This document shows, piece after piece, positions 16,190-25,418 of a stretch of 64,000 nucleotides of DNA. Every line of letters begins with the position of its first letter. The stretch's first letter is position 1. A model generated the notes under the pieces. The model saw only the letters and a list, made by a program, of their open reading frames with translations, did not search any database and was not told the DNA's origin. Source of the DNA: an uncultured Latescibacterota bacterium (lineage in GTDB: Bacteria > Latescibacterota > UBA2968 > UBA8231). The stretch covers positions 2,232,001-2,296,000 of the forward strand of contig OX638377.1 of assembly GCA_951813615.1 (NCBI GenBank), given 5' to 3'. Both the position numbers and the translations under genes were made by a program.

Positions 16190-18414
16190 GTGCGATTAGC
16201 CCTCTGCCAAGGGTATTCCATCCGACTGTGTAGGACGCCCATCAGCACGCGGATGAAGCTGTCCTCTATTCTGAGCAAATCTCGCAAGGTTAGAGCGCAC
16301 TCGTCGAGTTCGCCAGCGGTGAATTTTTGCTGGATAATTTTGTGTACTAACTGGCGCATCCGGCTGGGGGTGCGCTCGGTGAGGGTGCGGGCCGCTGCTT
16401 CGACCGAGTCGGCCAACATCAGGATGCCGGCTTCTTTGGTTTGGGGTTTGGGGCCGTTGTACTTGAAATCTTCCTCGCGGACGCTCCGATCTCCCAATTC
16501 CACAGCGCGCTCGTAAAAATACTCGATGACGGTGGTGCCGTGGTGCTGGGAGATCAGATCGGAGATGGATTGGGGGAGGCCGTGTTCCTCGGCTAGCTCG
16601 AGTCCCTCGCGGATGTGCGAGGCGATGATGAGCATACTCAGGTAGGGCATCAGATTATCGTGAGGGTTGCGCCCGCCTTGCAATCCCTGATTTTCGCTGA
16701 AATACTCTGGCTTGCTCATCTTGCCAATGTCGTGGTAATAACAGCCGACGCGGGCCAAGAGCGGATTGGCGGTAATGGCCTCGGCGGCGCTCTCAGAGAG
16801 GTTGGCCATAATCAGGCTGTGAGTATAGGTCCCCGGTGCCCGGATAGCCAGTTGGCGAAGCAAGGTTCGGTTCGGATCCGACAACTCCAGCAAGGTAATG
16901 TCCGTAGTAATGCGAAAAAGACTTTCAAAAATCGGTAGTAAGCCGATAGTGAGAATGGGGGCGGCCGCGCCGATGACGATGCCAGGTAAGATGTGATCGT
17001 ATATTTGTTCGACTGGGAAGAAGCGCAACAAGTCTGCCGCCGCGATGAGTAGCGCATAAGTGATCGGCAGGAAGATCATGGGGCGGTAGAACTGATTGCG
17101 GTGGCGTACGTGCCGCACCGCATAGACGGCGATGGCCGCTGTTAGGGCACAGGTTATGGCCACGTAAAAGTCGGCGAAGAGGTTGCCGACAAAAAGTGCG
17201 AGTACAAACGAGAGCACCAAGCCAATTTGCGGCTTTAGCAGAATCGTCGCTAGCATCGCGGCGAGGGGGATTGGTACCCAGTAAGGAGAGAGGTCGTGTG
17301 TCTTGATATAGGAGGCCACGGCAGCTGTGGCAACGGTCAGAATGGCTAAGAGGACCAGTTGGCCGGGCTGGTCAAAAACAGCGCGTTCGTGCGTGGCGAG
17401 GAAGTAGCTGAAGACGAAGATCAGGAGTCCGGAGATCGTCGCGGCTGCAGCCACTTGGATTAGGCGCTTGATCGGATGTTGGGATTGCTCTTGGGCGATG
17501 CGGGCGGCTAATGCATCGAGTGCATCGACGTGGTCTTGGGTGACGGTGGCGTGCTTGTCGACGATCAGGTCGTCTTGGGCATAAATCCGCTTGATGCTGG
17601 CCACTCCGCGTTGCGCCGCGTTGCGGAGGCGAGTGGTCTCCGGCTCGTCAATGGTCAGATTGGGGGCCACAAAGAGGCTCAGGAGTTCGTGGACCGCTTG
17701 GACCGCGTCGCGGTCGGCGATTGTGTGATAAGTTTGGATGCGCGAGATCAATTCGCCCTGTTTGAGCTTTTCTGCACTATAGAGAGTTTCTATGTGCTGT
17801 TCGCGATCACCGAGGCGGACTTGGGTCGAAGGGCTTAGGAGGATCGGTTGTTTGGAAGCAATGATGCCCGCGGTGTAATAATTAGCCAAAATTTGCCGAC
17901 AGATGGCTTGGAAATCGTGCACATAAGGCTCGCTGGCCGTGGAGAGGACGTCGATGAGGGTCGAAAGGGCATCGAGCGAGAGCGAACCAATGACTTGAGG
18001 GAGGGCACGTTGAAGTTCGCGCTGTTTGAGCGAGTCAGCCATCTGGACCCGGATCCTTGGGATCATCACTGCAAAGACCGAGTCTAACTGGGCAAGCTGA
18101 CCCCCTTGAATTAGGGGATCGCGGTGCAAGATGGTGGGGATCTCAGCAGTCGCCGCTTGGCGTTCGTGCTCCAATTCGGCCTCGCTCTTGGGTACGTGAA
18201 AGAGAAAAGGGGCCTCGATGCGCTCTTGGGCGATGCTGCCGACGCGCAGCTGGGCGACATTGTAGGGACGCTGGTAGGGCGATAGGTACGTGAGCAGGCC
18301 GACTACTAGGCCTGCCAAAGCGATGTGGAACACCCTCAAACTATGCGGGTGCCAAGGTTTGGGCTGATTACTGCGGCGTTTGAAGTCAAACCATTTGAAT
18401 TTAAGTGCGTTCAT
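16174..18414 (-). CDS. 7TM-HD phosphohydrolase (PgpH/YqfF family)
   Basis: This is a 746-aa inner-membrane phosphodiesterase. After a first membrane helix near residue 30 comes a large extracytoplasmic 7TMR-HDED-like domain (to about residue 300), then seven transmembrane helices (about 310-500), then a cytosolic HD domain with His in GTYTHSLIMANL and the His-Asp pair in CYYHDIGKMSKPEYF. Listeria PgpH degrades cyclic di-AMP; the same reaction is likely but inferred, since no diadenylate cyclase lies in the window. The ATG overlaps the TGA of phoH by 4 bp, and the gene overlaps ybeY by 16 bp. Confidence 0.92.
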   Translation of the reverse strand: MNALKFKWFDFKRRSNQPKPWHPHSLRVFHIALAGLVVGLLTYLSPYQRPYNVAQLRVGSIAQERIEAPFLFHVPKSEAELEHERQAATAEIPTILHRDPLIQGGQLAQLDSVFAVMIPRIRVQMADSLKQRELQRALPQVIGSLSLDALSTLIDVLSTASEPYVHDFQAICRQILANYYTAGIIASKQPILLSPSTQVRLGDREQHIETLYSAEKLKQGELISRIQTYHTIADRDAVQAVHELLSLFVAPNLTIDEPETTRLRNAAQRGVASIKRIYAQDDLIVDKHATVTQDHVDALDALAARIAQEQSQHPIKRLIQVAAAATISGLLIFVFSYFLATHERAVFDQPGQLVLLAILTVATAAVASYIKTHDLSPYWVPIPLAAMLATILLKPQIGLVLSFVLALFVGNLFADFYVAITCALTAAIAVYAVRHVRHRNQFYRPMIFLPITYALLIAAADLLRFFPVEQIYDHILPGIVIGAAAPILTIGLLPIFESLFRITTDITLLELSDPNRTLLRQLAIRAPGTYTHSLIMANLSESAAEAITANPLLARVGCYYHDIGKMSKPEYFSENQGLQGGRNPHDNLMPYLSMLIIASHIREGLELAEEHGLPQSISDLISQHHGTTVIEYFYERAVELGDRSVREEDFKYNGPKPQTKEAGILMLADSVEAAARTLTERTPSRMRQLVHKIIQQKFTAGELDECALTLRDLLRIEDSFIRVLMGVLHSRMEYPWQRANRTWSTV

Positions 18415-19367
18415 GAATCGGCCGAGTCGTGGACTTCTTCATAGCTATCGTAGGCTTTGATGATCTTCTGCACGAGCGGGTTGCGCACTACATCCCGTTC
18501 GTTGAGCCGAACAAAAGCCAGGCCGGCGATGCCGGTCAGAATTTTGGGTGCGACAACCAAGCCCGAGGGCTGGTCTTCGCTGAGGTCGGTTTGAGTAATA
18601 TCGCCAGTAACTACGGCCTTTGAGTGACTACCCAGCCGAGTGAGAAACATCTTCATCTGCTGTGGCGTAGTATTTTGGGCTTCGTCGAGAATAATAAACG
18701 AATCGTTGAGGGTGCGGCCGCGCATGTAGGCCAGCGGCACGACTTCGACAATTTTCATGTCCTGCATCCGTCGCAGTCGCTCGGGTTCCATGAGGTCTTG
18801 TAGCGCGTCGTAGAGCGGGCGCAAGTAGGGGTCAACTTTGTCCTCAAATGAGCCGGGCAAAAAACCGAGCTTCTCGCCGGCTTCGACGGCGGGTCGGGCA
18901 AGCAGGATGCGCGAGATTTGCTTCTGCCTCAGCGCGGCAACGGCCATGGCCACCGCTAGGTAGGTCTTGCCGGTGCCCGCTGGGCCGATGCTGAAGACTA
19001 CGTCGTTGTTGTCGATGGCGGCGAGATATTTCGCTTGGCCCTCGGTGCGAGCGTAGATGGCGGTCTTATAGGTATGGGCTACGGGGTTGGGGAGAGAACT
19101 GTGGTCGCCTTTAGGTAGAGTCGGACTACAGTGAATCAAATTCTCTAGCTCGGCCGCTTCGAGGGGCGGGCCGTGGCGCATGCGTTTTATGAGGGGACTG
19201 AGGAAGCCGTCGGCCTCGCGCACCGAGGCGTCGGAGCCCTTAAGCGTGAGCTTGTCGCCGCGGGCGACTAGGCGGATGCCGTATCTCTTTTCGAGATGCG
19301 CTAAGTGCTGATCGTTGCGCCCGAAGAGAGAGCGGCGATCAATGCCGGCGATGGAAATGTCCTTCAT
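18411..19367 (-). CDS. phoH: PhoH-family ATPase
   Basis: This is a cytoplasmic P-loop ATPase (about 318 aa), often linked to RNA metabolism and found next to ybeY. An N-terminal KH-like segment (about residues 1-70) precedes the Walker A motif GPAGTGKTYLAVAMA; the Walker B region is SFIILDEAQNTTPQQMK. The start at the ATG 19367 is preferred, preceded by TTAGGG; a TTG at 19391 would add eight residues. It is the first gene of the phoH-pgpH-ybeY-corC operon, immediately downstream of a strong terminator. Confidence 0.93.
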   Translation of the reverse strand: MKDISIAGIDRRSLFGRNDQHLAHLEKRYGIRLVARGDKLTLKGSDASVREADGFLSPLIKRMRHGPPLEAAELENLIHCSPTLPKGDHSSLPNPVAHTYKTAIYARTEGQAKYLAAIDNNDVVFSIGPAGTGKTYLAVAMAVAALRQKQISRILLARPAVEAGEKLGFLPGSFEDKVDPYLRPLYDALQDLMEPERLRRMQDMKIVEVVPLAYMRGRTLNDSFIILDEAQNTTPQQMKMFLTRLGSHSKAVVTGDITQTDLSEDQPSGLVVAPKILTGIAGLAFVRLNERDVVRNPLVQKIIKAYDSYEEVHDSADS

Positions 19368-19395
19368 AGCCCTAAGTAAATAGTTGGACAAAAAT

Positions 19396-19449
19396 ACAAA
19401 AAGGGGTTTGAAATCCCTCCCTAAAGCCCGGGAGGAATCAAACCCCTTT
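19396..19449 (-). terminator. Strong intrinsic terminator after the LysM gene
   Basis: A 12-bp perfect outer stem (arms 19438-19449 and 19400-19411, AAAGGGGTTTGA with its complement) encloses a second stem (CCCTCCC with GGGAGG). On the minus strand the hairpin is followed by a T-rich tract with the sequence TTTTTGTATTTTTG. It separates the LysM/lipoprotein unit from the phoH operon. Confidence 0.93.
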
Positions 19450-19484
19450 AAGTCTTGAAATTTATTTAAATCAAGTAGCTGTAA

Positions 19485-20315
19485 TTACTGAGGAATTTCG
19501 AGGACTTGAGCAGGAAAAATCAGATCTGGCGCGACGATTTGCTGCTTATTGGCCTCGTAGATTTTATGCCATTTGCCGGCATTGTTGTATAGCTCGGCAG
19601 CAATTTTGAAGAGGAAATCTCCGCGAGTGACCAAGTACTGATTTTCGGCTACCCCGAACGGCACGGCCAAGACTTGGTTGGTGTAGATTAAATCCGGGTC
19701 TTTGATCTGACCCTTGTTCTGCCGATAGATGCGGGGCCACATATAAGGATCGTCGTAGATTTGTTCTTTTTTGGAGATGTTCCACAAGTTGTCGCCGCGC
19801 ATGACCTTGTAGTCGATGACCACGGGTTGGGCTACACGCGCTTTGAGATCGGCGATCATCTGGTCGATGGTCGCTAGCTTATCCATCATTTCGGGCAGGG
19901 CGGCTATATTGCTCTGCCCGAGTTCGGCGACGTGCGCTTCGATGGCCGTGATTTCGCCACGACGCATGATGAGCACTTCTGGAGCCAATGCCATCAGACC
20001 TTCGAGCTGGGCGATAATAGCGTCAAGCTGGCGTCCAAAGGCCATGACTTCGGATTCGGAGTGGCCTATTACTGCGAGGATCTCGGCCTCGAGATCGGCG
20101 TTAGCCCGGTCGAGCTGGGCAATCTGCATATTAAGCGATTCGAGCTGGGCGTTTAGCTCTTCGATCTGGGTGTTGGCCGCGACCTCGCGGTTGACGATCT
20201 CTTGCCCCAGAGCCATGTACTCTTCGCAGGTCATCTGCTGCTCTTGAGCAGAAATGTTTTCGCTTGATAAGACTAGCAATGCTAAAGCCAACCCACCAAC
20301 GGACAGCTTCTTCAT
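19485..20315 (-). CDS. Secreted coiled-coil protein with two C-terminal LysM domains
   Basis: This 276-aa protein has a signal peptide (LSVGGLALALLVLSSENISA). A coiled-coil region (about residues 35-150, with a heptad-like run after NTQIEELNAQLESLNMQI) precedes two LysM domains. The first begins DYKVMRGDNLWNISKKEQIY and the second YLVTRGDFLFKIAAELYN. LysM binds peptidoglycan, so the protein probably sits in the periplasm against the wall. The start at 20315 has GAAAGGG at a good spacing, unlike the ATG at 20333. It lies 26 bp after a coiled-coil lipoprotein gene, and the two likely act together at the envelope. Confidence 0.87.
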   Translation of the reverse strand: MKKLSVGGLALALLVLSSENISAQEQQMTCEEYMALGQEIVNREVAANTQIEELNAQLESLNMQIAQLDRANADLEAEILAVIGHSESEVMAFGRQLDAIIAQLEGLMALAPEVLIMRRGEITAIEAHVAELGQSNIAALPEMMDKLATIDQMIADLKARVAQPVVIDYKVMRGDNLWNISKKEQIYDDPYMWPRIYRQNKGQIKDPDLIYTNQVLAVPFGVAENQYLVTRGDFLFKIAAELYNNAGKWHKIYEANKQQIVAPDLIFPAQVLEIPQ

Positions 20316-20340
20316 GGTCAAACCCTTTCTCATCTATAGC

Positions 20341-20616
20341 TTAGTTGGCGAGGTTGTTCTTGGTAGCGGCTAGTTTGGCTTCTAATGCTTTCTTGGTGGC
20401 TTGCCGCTCGGCAAGGTCGCGCTCGAGCTGTGCTTTTTCGGCCTGCAGCTCGGTTACTTTTAGTTCGGCGGCCAACGTAGCTTGGCGTCGTTGTTCTAGG
20501 TATTCCATGTCCTCTTGCGAAGGAGCACGCGAGCAGCTAGCGACGAGAAACAAAGCCACTACCGCCGAGGCGACGCCCAAGTATCTCAAACTGGACAAAG
20601 AGGAAAGACAGCTCAT
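20341..20616 (-). CDS. Small coiled-coil lipoprotein
   Basis: This 91-aa protein has a lipoprotein signal ending in Leu-Val-Ala-Ser-Cys (Cys28) followed by an almost uninterrupted charged helix with heptad spacing (from about residue 35 to the end, for example AELKVTELQAEKAQLERDLA). The size and design resemble Braun-type spacer lipoproteins, though no C-terminal Lys for peptidoglycan attachment is seen. The start at 20616 follows GGAGGAAC. The LysM gene follows at 26 bp, which supports a shared wall-anchoring task. Confidence 0.78.
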   Translation of the reverse strand: MSCLSSLSSLRYLGVASAVVALFLVASCSRAPSQEDMEYLEQRRQATLAAELKVTELQAEKAQLERDLAERQATKKALEAKLAATKNNLAN

Positions 20617-20752
20617 TAAGTAGTTCCTCCACCTAAGCTTAGGGATCAATCAATGATCTTATTTAAATATACGGGATATTGGCACAAATATAGGCGACCT
20701 ATAGTGGATGTCAAGCAGAACAAGTGAAAATCTACCCTATACAATGCGTTTT

Positions 20753-22537
20753 TCAGGCCGACCGAATGCCCAATTCGCGCAACTGACCCAAATCGACGGA
20801 AGAAGGGGCGTTTTCCATCAAGCCCACGGCCTTATTCGTCTTGGGGAAGGCGATGACGTCGCGGATTGAATCTTCGTTGGCGAGCAGGGTGATCAGCCGG
20901 TCAAAGCCAAAGGCAATGCCACCGTGTGGTGGGGCTCCGTAGTCGAGCGCTTCGAGCAGGAAACCGAATTTGGCCGCGGCTTCTTCAGGGCCGATCTCTA
21001 AGAGTTGAAAGAGACGGGCTTGTACTGAGCGCTGGAATATCCGGATGCTACCTCCGGCAATTTCATTGCCGTTGAGAACTAGGTCATAGGCCCGCGCCCT
21101 AGCGTCGGCAGGAGCGCTGTCCAATAGGGCGAAGTCTTCTTCTAGGGGAGCTGTGAAGGGATGGTGTACGGCTGTAAAGCGGTCGGCTTCCTCATCGCGT
21201 TCTAACAGGGGGAATTGGCTAACCCAAAGGGGCTGCCAAGAATCTTCGGGTACTAATGAGAGGCGCTGAGCTAGCTCCAAGCGCAGTGCGCCGAGTACCT
21301 GGGCGACCTGCTTGGGCTGGTCGGCGACAAAAAGCATCAGGTCACCAGGAGCGGATTCGAGGGCCTCGATCAACTGGGTTTGAGCGGTTTGGGGGAAGAA
21401 TTTGACGATGGAGGATTCAAGGCCGGAGTCCGTGTGTTTGATCCAGCTGAGTCCCTTGGCTCCCAGCCCTTGGGCGAAGGCGATTAAATCGTCAATTTGT
21501 CCGCGTGAAAACCCACTGCAACCTTTGGCATTTATGCCTTTGACTTGACCACCACTGTCAAGGACGGAATGAAAGACTTGGAATTGGGAAGCGCGCGCTG
21601 CTGCCGCTATGTCTTTGAGTTCTAGGCCGAAGCGCAGGTCGGGTTTGTCGGAGCCGAAGCGCTCCATGGCTTCGCGATAGGTCAGTCGCGGAAAGGGATT
21701 GAGTAAATCGATCTGGCGCAACTGAGCGAAGAGGGCACGGGTTATATCCTCGGCAATGGCCATGACGTGGTCCTCGCGCACGAAGGCCATTTCGATGTCG
21801 ATTTGAGTGAATTCGGGCTGGCGATCGGCGCGCAAATCCTCGTCGCGGAAGCACTTGACGATTTGGAAGTAGCGGTCGTAGCCCGCGATCATCAAGAGCT
21901 GTTTGTAGGTTTGCGGCGATTGGGGCAGAGCGAAAAATTGCCCAGGATTGACTCGGCTGGGGACGAGGTAATCTCGGGCCCCTTCGGGGGTGCTTTTGGT
22001 CAAAAACGGCGTTTCAACTTCGATAAAGCCGCGTTCGTCGAGCAGGCGACGCACGATTTGGTATCCCCGGTGCCTGAGTAGCAAATTGCCTTGGACACGA
22101 GGCCGTCGCAGGTCCAAATAGCGATACTTGAGCCGAATTTCCTCTCCGGCGTCGGTTTGGTCTTCGATGAGAAAAGGGGGAGTCTGACTGCGGTTGAGGA
22201 GGCGTAGCTGATCGCAGTTTACCTCAATCGTTCCAGTGGGCAACTGTGGATTGACCATGCCTTCGGGGCGGGCCTCGACTTCGCCTTGTACGGCGATGAC
22301 GTACTCGCTGCGCAAGTGGTCGGCTTGCTGGTAGGCAGTGGGATCGCGCTGTGGGTTGAAGACGATTTGGGTAATGCCGTAGCGGTCGCGGAGGTCGATA
22401 AAAATAACGCCGCCGTGGTCGCGGCGGCGCCAGACCCAGCCCATTAGCAGTACACGTTGACCGATGTCTTTGTCCGTGAGAGCGCCGCAGTCGTGCGTAC
22501 GTTCCCAGTCGCCCAAGCCTGCGCTCGGTTCTTTCAT
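20753..22537 (-). CDS. aspS: Aspartyl-tRNA synthetase
   Basis: This is a class IIb aminoacyl-tRNA synthetase that charges tRNA-Asp. The N-terminal OB-fold anticodon domain comes first (DIGQRVLLMGWVWRRRDHGG), then motif 2 (CFRDEDLRADRQPEFTQ), the bacterial GAD insertion domain (about residues 300-410) and motif 3 (GGIAFGFDRLITLL). The length of about 594 aa is normal for the bacterial form. The ATG at 22537 is preferred, with AGGTG 7 bases upstream; a GTG at 22546 is possible. Whether it is discriminating or also charges tRNA-Asn cannot be told by eye. Confidence 0.97.
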   Translation of the reverse strand: MKEPSAGLGDWERTHDCGALTDKDIGQRVLLMGWVWRRRDHGGVIFIDLRDRYGITQIVFNPQRDPTAYQQADHLRSEYVIAVQGEVEARPEGMVNPQLPTGTIEVNCDQLRLLNRSQTPPFLIEDQTDAGEEIRLKYRYLDLRRPRVQGNLLLRHRGYQIVRRLLDERGFIEVETPFLTKSTPEGARDYLVPSRVNPGQFFALPQSPQTYKQLLMIAGYDRYFQIVKCFRDEDLRADRQPEFTQIDIEMAFVREDHVMAIAEDITRALFAQLRQIDLLNPFPRLTYREAMERFGSDKPDLRFGLELKDIAAAARASQFQVFHSVLDSGGQVKGINAKGCSGFSRGQIDDLIAFAQGLGAKGLSWIKHTDSGLESSIVKFFPQTAQTQLIEALESAPGDLMLFVADQPKQVAQVLGALRLELAQRLSLVPEDSWQPLWVSQFPLLERDEEADRFTAVHHPFTAPLEEDFALLDSAPADARARAYDLVLNGNEIAGGSIRIFQRSVQARLFQLLEIGPEEAAAKFGFLLEALDYGAPPHGGIAFGFDRLITLLANEDSIRDVIAFPKTNKAVGLMENAPSSVDLGQLRELGIRSA

Positions 22538-22674
22538 AAGGTACACCTAAATGATAAATTGGATTTTAGATAGGAAAAAGGATAAAGTAGAAGGTGGCTT
22601 GGAGAGTGTCAAGAAAGGCTGGGGTTAGTTGACATGGTGGAGTTTGGTTCTTTTAATCGTGAGGGGAGATTTTT

Positions 22675-23604
22675 GTGGTTGGATCGGTCGTCGAGCAGAT
22701 TGGTGATACGCCGCTTTTGCGGCTGAGGGATCCGGCGATTCCACCGCGGGTGGAAGTGTATGCCAAGCTGGAATTTTTCAATCCCGGGGGATCGGTCAAG
22801 GACCGGCCGGCGCGGCGGATGATCGAGGATGGCGAGCAGGACGGATTGCTGGAGCCAGGCAAGGTCATTTTGGATTCCACGTCTGGAAATACCGGCATTG
22901 CCTATGCTATGATCAGTGCTGCTAAGGGCTATCGGGTAAAATTGGCCATGCCGGCCAATGTCAGCCGCGAGCGCAAGGCCATTCTCGCTGCCTATGGTGC
23001 CGAAGTGGTCTACACCGACCCGGGGGAGCTTTCCGACGGGGCCATACGGGAAGCGCAGCGGATATACGAAGCCGATCCCGACCAGTACTTCAAGCCCGAC
23101 CAATACAATAATCCCGCCAATTGGTTCGCCCATCGCGATACCACTGCGCCCGAAATCTGGGAGCAGACCCAAGGCCGCGTCACTCATTTTGTCGCTACTA
23201 TCGGCACTAGCGGGACGCTGATGGGCACCGGTCGAGGTCTCAGGAAGTTCAATCCGGCGATCCAGGTCATTGCCGCTGAGCCAGCCGAGCCGTTTCACGG
23301 CATTGAAGGGCTTAAGCACATGGAGAGTTCAATTGTCCCCGGTATCTACGACGAGACTCTCATCGACTATAAAATACCGATAGATACCGATGATGCTTAT
23401 GATACTGCACTGCGTTTGCCGGTCGAGCAGGGAATTCTCGTCGGCCAGTCTTCGGGTGGGGCTTATTGGGCCGCGCTGGAAGTTGCCCGCCAGCTAGATA
23501 CGGGGGTAGTTGTGACGATATTTTGCGATGGCGGCGACAAGTACATGAGTACGCCCATGTGGCGGCTGGCCCTCGATAGCATTACTACGCGAAAGGATGG
23601 CTGA
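22675..23604 (+). CDS. cysM: Cysteine synthase, CysM-like (probable sulfur-carrier-dependent)
   Basis: This is a PLP-dependent beta-replacement enzyme (309 aa). The PLP Lys is in NPGGSVKDRPARRMIE, the substrate loop is STSGNTGI, and the phosphate-binding loop is ATIGTSGTLMGTG. The form KDRPA together with GTLMGTGRGLR resembles mycobacterial CysM, which uses O-phosphoserine and the thiocarboxylated carrier CysO. It is directly followed (no gap) by a JAMM protease and then a CysO-like carrier. A GTG start follows GAGGGGAG. That it uses O-phosphoserine is inferred from these neighbours and motifs. Confidence 0.87.
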   Translation: MVGSVVEQIGDTPLLRLRDPAIPPRVEVYAKLEFFNPGGSVKDRPARRMIEDGEQDGLLEPGKVILDSTSGNTGIAYAMISAAKGYRVKLAMPANVSRERKAILAAYGAEVVYTDPGELSDGAIREAQRIYEADPDQYFKPDQYNNPANWFAHRDTTAPEIWEQTQGRVTHFVATIGTSGTLMGTGRGLRKFNPAIQVIAAEPAEPFHGIEGLKHMESSIVPGIYDETLIDYKIPIDTDDAYDTALRLPVEQGILVGQSSGGAYWAALEVARQLDTGVVVTIFCDGGDKYMSTPMWRLALDSITTRKDG

Positions 23605-24099
23605 ATGCTGCGCATTGCCCGCGGGGACTTTGAACGGATTTGCGCCCAAGCCTTGGCCGAGTACCCACACGAGTGTTGCGGTCTATTGGTCGAGGAGAAA
23701 CAGGGTGGAGTGTCCACTGCCCATGCCTGTACTAATGTACAGCAGCAGCGGCACGAAGAAGATCCCAAGCGCTATCCCCGCGATGCACGCACGGCCTACT
23801 TGATCAACGCAGGCGAGCAGCTACGCATTGCGGAAGCGGCGGAAAAGGCCGGTGGCCGGGTCTCGGGTTGCTACCATTCCCACATTGATTGTGCGGCCTA
23901 TTTCTCAGCCGAAGACGAGCGGCGAACTTGGATATTCAACAGTCAGGAGGCTGGCGACGACCCGGACGACCCGGACGCAATGTATATAGTGTTCTCCGTA
24001 TGCGGCGAGGAAGCGGGTAGCCAGCGGAACGTGCAAGGCTACAAATGTTTTGCTTGGGACGGCAATCGCTACGCCGAAACGGGTATTGAAATAGTTTAG
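23605..24099 (+). CDS. JAMM/MPN-domain metalloprotease, Mec-like
   Basis: This 164-aa zinc isopeptidase has the full JAMM motif: an upstream Glu in EYPHECCGLLVEE, then HSHIDCAAYFSAED, which fits His-x-His-x7-Ser-x-x-Asp. In Mycobacterium the homologue Mec cuts the newly made cysteine from the C-terminus of CysO; in the Pseudomonas qbs cluster a related protease trims extra residues after the Gly-Gly of a carrier. Here the neighbouring carrier ends in Gly-Gly-Asn, so either or both activities may be needed. The ATG immediately follows the CysM-like stop with GAAAGG upstream. Confidence 0.9.
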   Translation: MLRIARGDFERICAQALAEYPHECCGLLVEEKQGGVSTAHACTNVQQQRHEEDPKRYPRDARTAYLINAGEQLRIAEAAEKAGGRVSGCYHSHIDCAAYFSAEDERRTWIFNSQEAGDDPDDPDAMYIVFSVCGEEAGSQRNVQGYKCFAWDGNRYAETGIEIV

Positions 24100-24172
24100 C
24101 CGCTATTCGCTATTGATGAATAAATAGGATGCGGGCGTCAGGGCCGCTTAAATTAACCACATGGAGGATGAA

Positions 24173-24451
24173 ATGCCGGTTACTGTTCACATTCCCACGC
24201 CGTTGCGGAAATTGACCCACAATCAGGCCGAGGTCGAACTCGAGGCGGGGACTATTAGCCAATTGGTTGATGGGCTCGAAGGCGCGTACGCGGGCTTGGC
24301 GGAGAAACTGCTTGACGAGGGCGGCGAGATCCGCCGCTACGTTAATATTTTCGTCAACGACGAGGATATTCGCTTCCTCGACGGCAAGGACACGCCCCTT
24401 AACGATGGCGACAGCGTCTCCATCGTCCCGGCCATTGCCGGTGGCAATTGA
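24173..24451 (+). CDS. cysO: Ubiquitin-fold sulfur carrier, CysO/MoaD/ThiS-like
   Basis: This 92-aa beta-grasp protein fits the MoaD/ThiS/CysO group. The C-terminal part (LNDGDSVSIVPAIAGGN) has the typical Asp-Gly-Asp turn and the Gly-Gly tail that carries thiocarboxylate. One Asn follows the Gly-Gly, so the tail must be trimmed before activation. The start at 24173 has GGAGG five bases upstream; an ATG at 24161 would overlap that site. It is flanked by a JAMM protease and two cysteine synthases, which indicates a carrier for cysteine synthesis rather than for molybdopterin or thiamine. The activating E1 enzyme is not in the window. Confidence 0.88.
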   Translation: MPVTVHIPTPLRKLTHNQAEVELEAGTISQLVDGLEGAYAGLAEKLLDEGGEIRRYVNIFVNDEDIRFLDGKDTPLNDGDSVSIVPAIAGGN

Positions 24452-24491
24452 GGGTCATAGCACAAGCGGCTAGCGTTAGGTCTGGTGTAGG

Positions 24492-25409
24492 ATGAAGCGC
24501 GCCCACAATGTGTTGGAGTTAATCGGGGCAACACCCATGGTACGTCTCAGCCGAGTCGTTGGGGGGGATTCAGCCGAAGTGTGGGGCAAGTTGGAGGCGA
24601 CCAATCCCGGTGGTAGTGTCAAGGACCGCATCGCTCTGGCGATGATCGATGCCGCCGAAGAGCAAGGTTTGCTGGCCAAGGGCGGCACGATCATTGAGCC
24701 CACTAGCGGCAATACCGGCATTGGCTTGGCCATGGTGGCTGCCTACAAAGGCTACAAGCTTATCGTCACCATGTTTGACACAGCTAGCCGCGAGCGCCGC
24801 TTACAGATGCAGGCGTACGGTGCCGAGGTTGTGTTGACGCCAGCGGCCGAGGGTATGCGCGGTGCTATCGACAAAGCGTTGGAACTCAAGCGCGAGCATC
24901 CAGATTACTTTTTGCCACAGCAGTTTATGAACGCAGCAAATCCCGAGATACACCGCCGCACGACTGGCCGTGAGATTTTGGAACAGTTAGATGGCCGAAT
25001 TGATGCCTTTGTAGCGGGTGTAGGTACTGGGGGGTCGTTAACTGGAGTCGGCGAGGTGCTCAAGGAGACTCTGTCCGCAGTGCGAGTCATCGCTGTCGAG
25101 CCTGCCGGATCGCCGGTGCTTTCGGGGGGAGGAGCTGGGTTCAGCTATATAGAAGGCATCGGCGCGGGCTTTGTGCCGCCGGTGCTCAACCTTGAAGTTA
25201 TCGACGAGGTGCGAGTCATTGACGACGACGATGCTTATGAAATGGCTCGCCGCTTGGCACGCGAAGAGGGGCTTCTGGTGGGCATTTCAGCCGGAGCCAA
25301 CGCCTATATCGCCGCCCAAGTCGCCCGAGAAATGGGATCGACTGCTCGAGTCGCGACGATCCTCTGTGACAGCGGATTGCGCTACTTAAGCTCCCGGGCC
25401 TTTGAATGA
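24492..25409 (+). CDS. cysK: Cysteine synthase, CysK-like
   Basis: This is a second PLP-dependent cysteine synthase (305 aa). The PLP Lys is in NPGGSVKDRIALAMID, the Asn/Ser loop is EPTSGNTGIGLAM, the phosphate-binding loop is GVGTGGSLTGVGEVL and the adenine-side Ser region is LVGISAGANAY. The GTGGSLTG loop is closer to sulfide-using O-acetylserine sulfhydrylases (CysK) than the first copy, which has GTSGTLMG. It begins 40 bp after the carrier gene. Two different synthases around one carrier may allow cysteine to be made from either O-acetylserine or O-phosphoserine. Confidence 0.9.
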   Translation: MKRAHNVLELIGATPMVRLSRVVGGDSAEVWGKLEATNPGGSVKDRIALAMIDAAEEQGLLAKGGTIIEPTSGNTGIGLAMVAAYKGYKLIVTMFDTASRERRLQMQAYGAEVVLTPAAEGMRGAIDKALELKREHPDYFLPQQFMNAANPEIHRRTTGREILEQLDGRIDAFVAGVGTGGSLTGVGEVLKETLSAVRVIAVEPAGSPVLSGGGAGFSYIEGIGAGFVPPVLNLEVIDEVRVIDDDDAYEMARRLAREEGLLVGISAGANAYIAAQVAREMGSTARVATILCDSGLRYLSSRAFE

Positions 25410-25418
25410 GGGGAAATG

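Noticed and set aside
22609..23319. Minus-strand 236-codon frame opposite the CysM-like gene
   Set aside because: It is a shadow of the synthase gene without a start site or family match.
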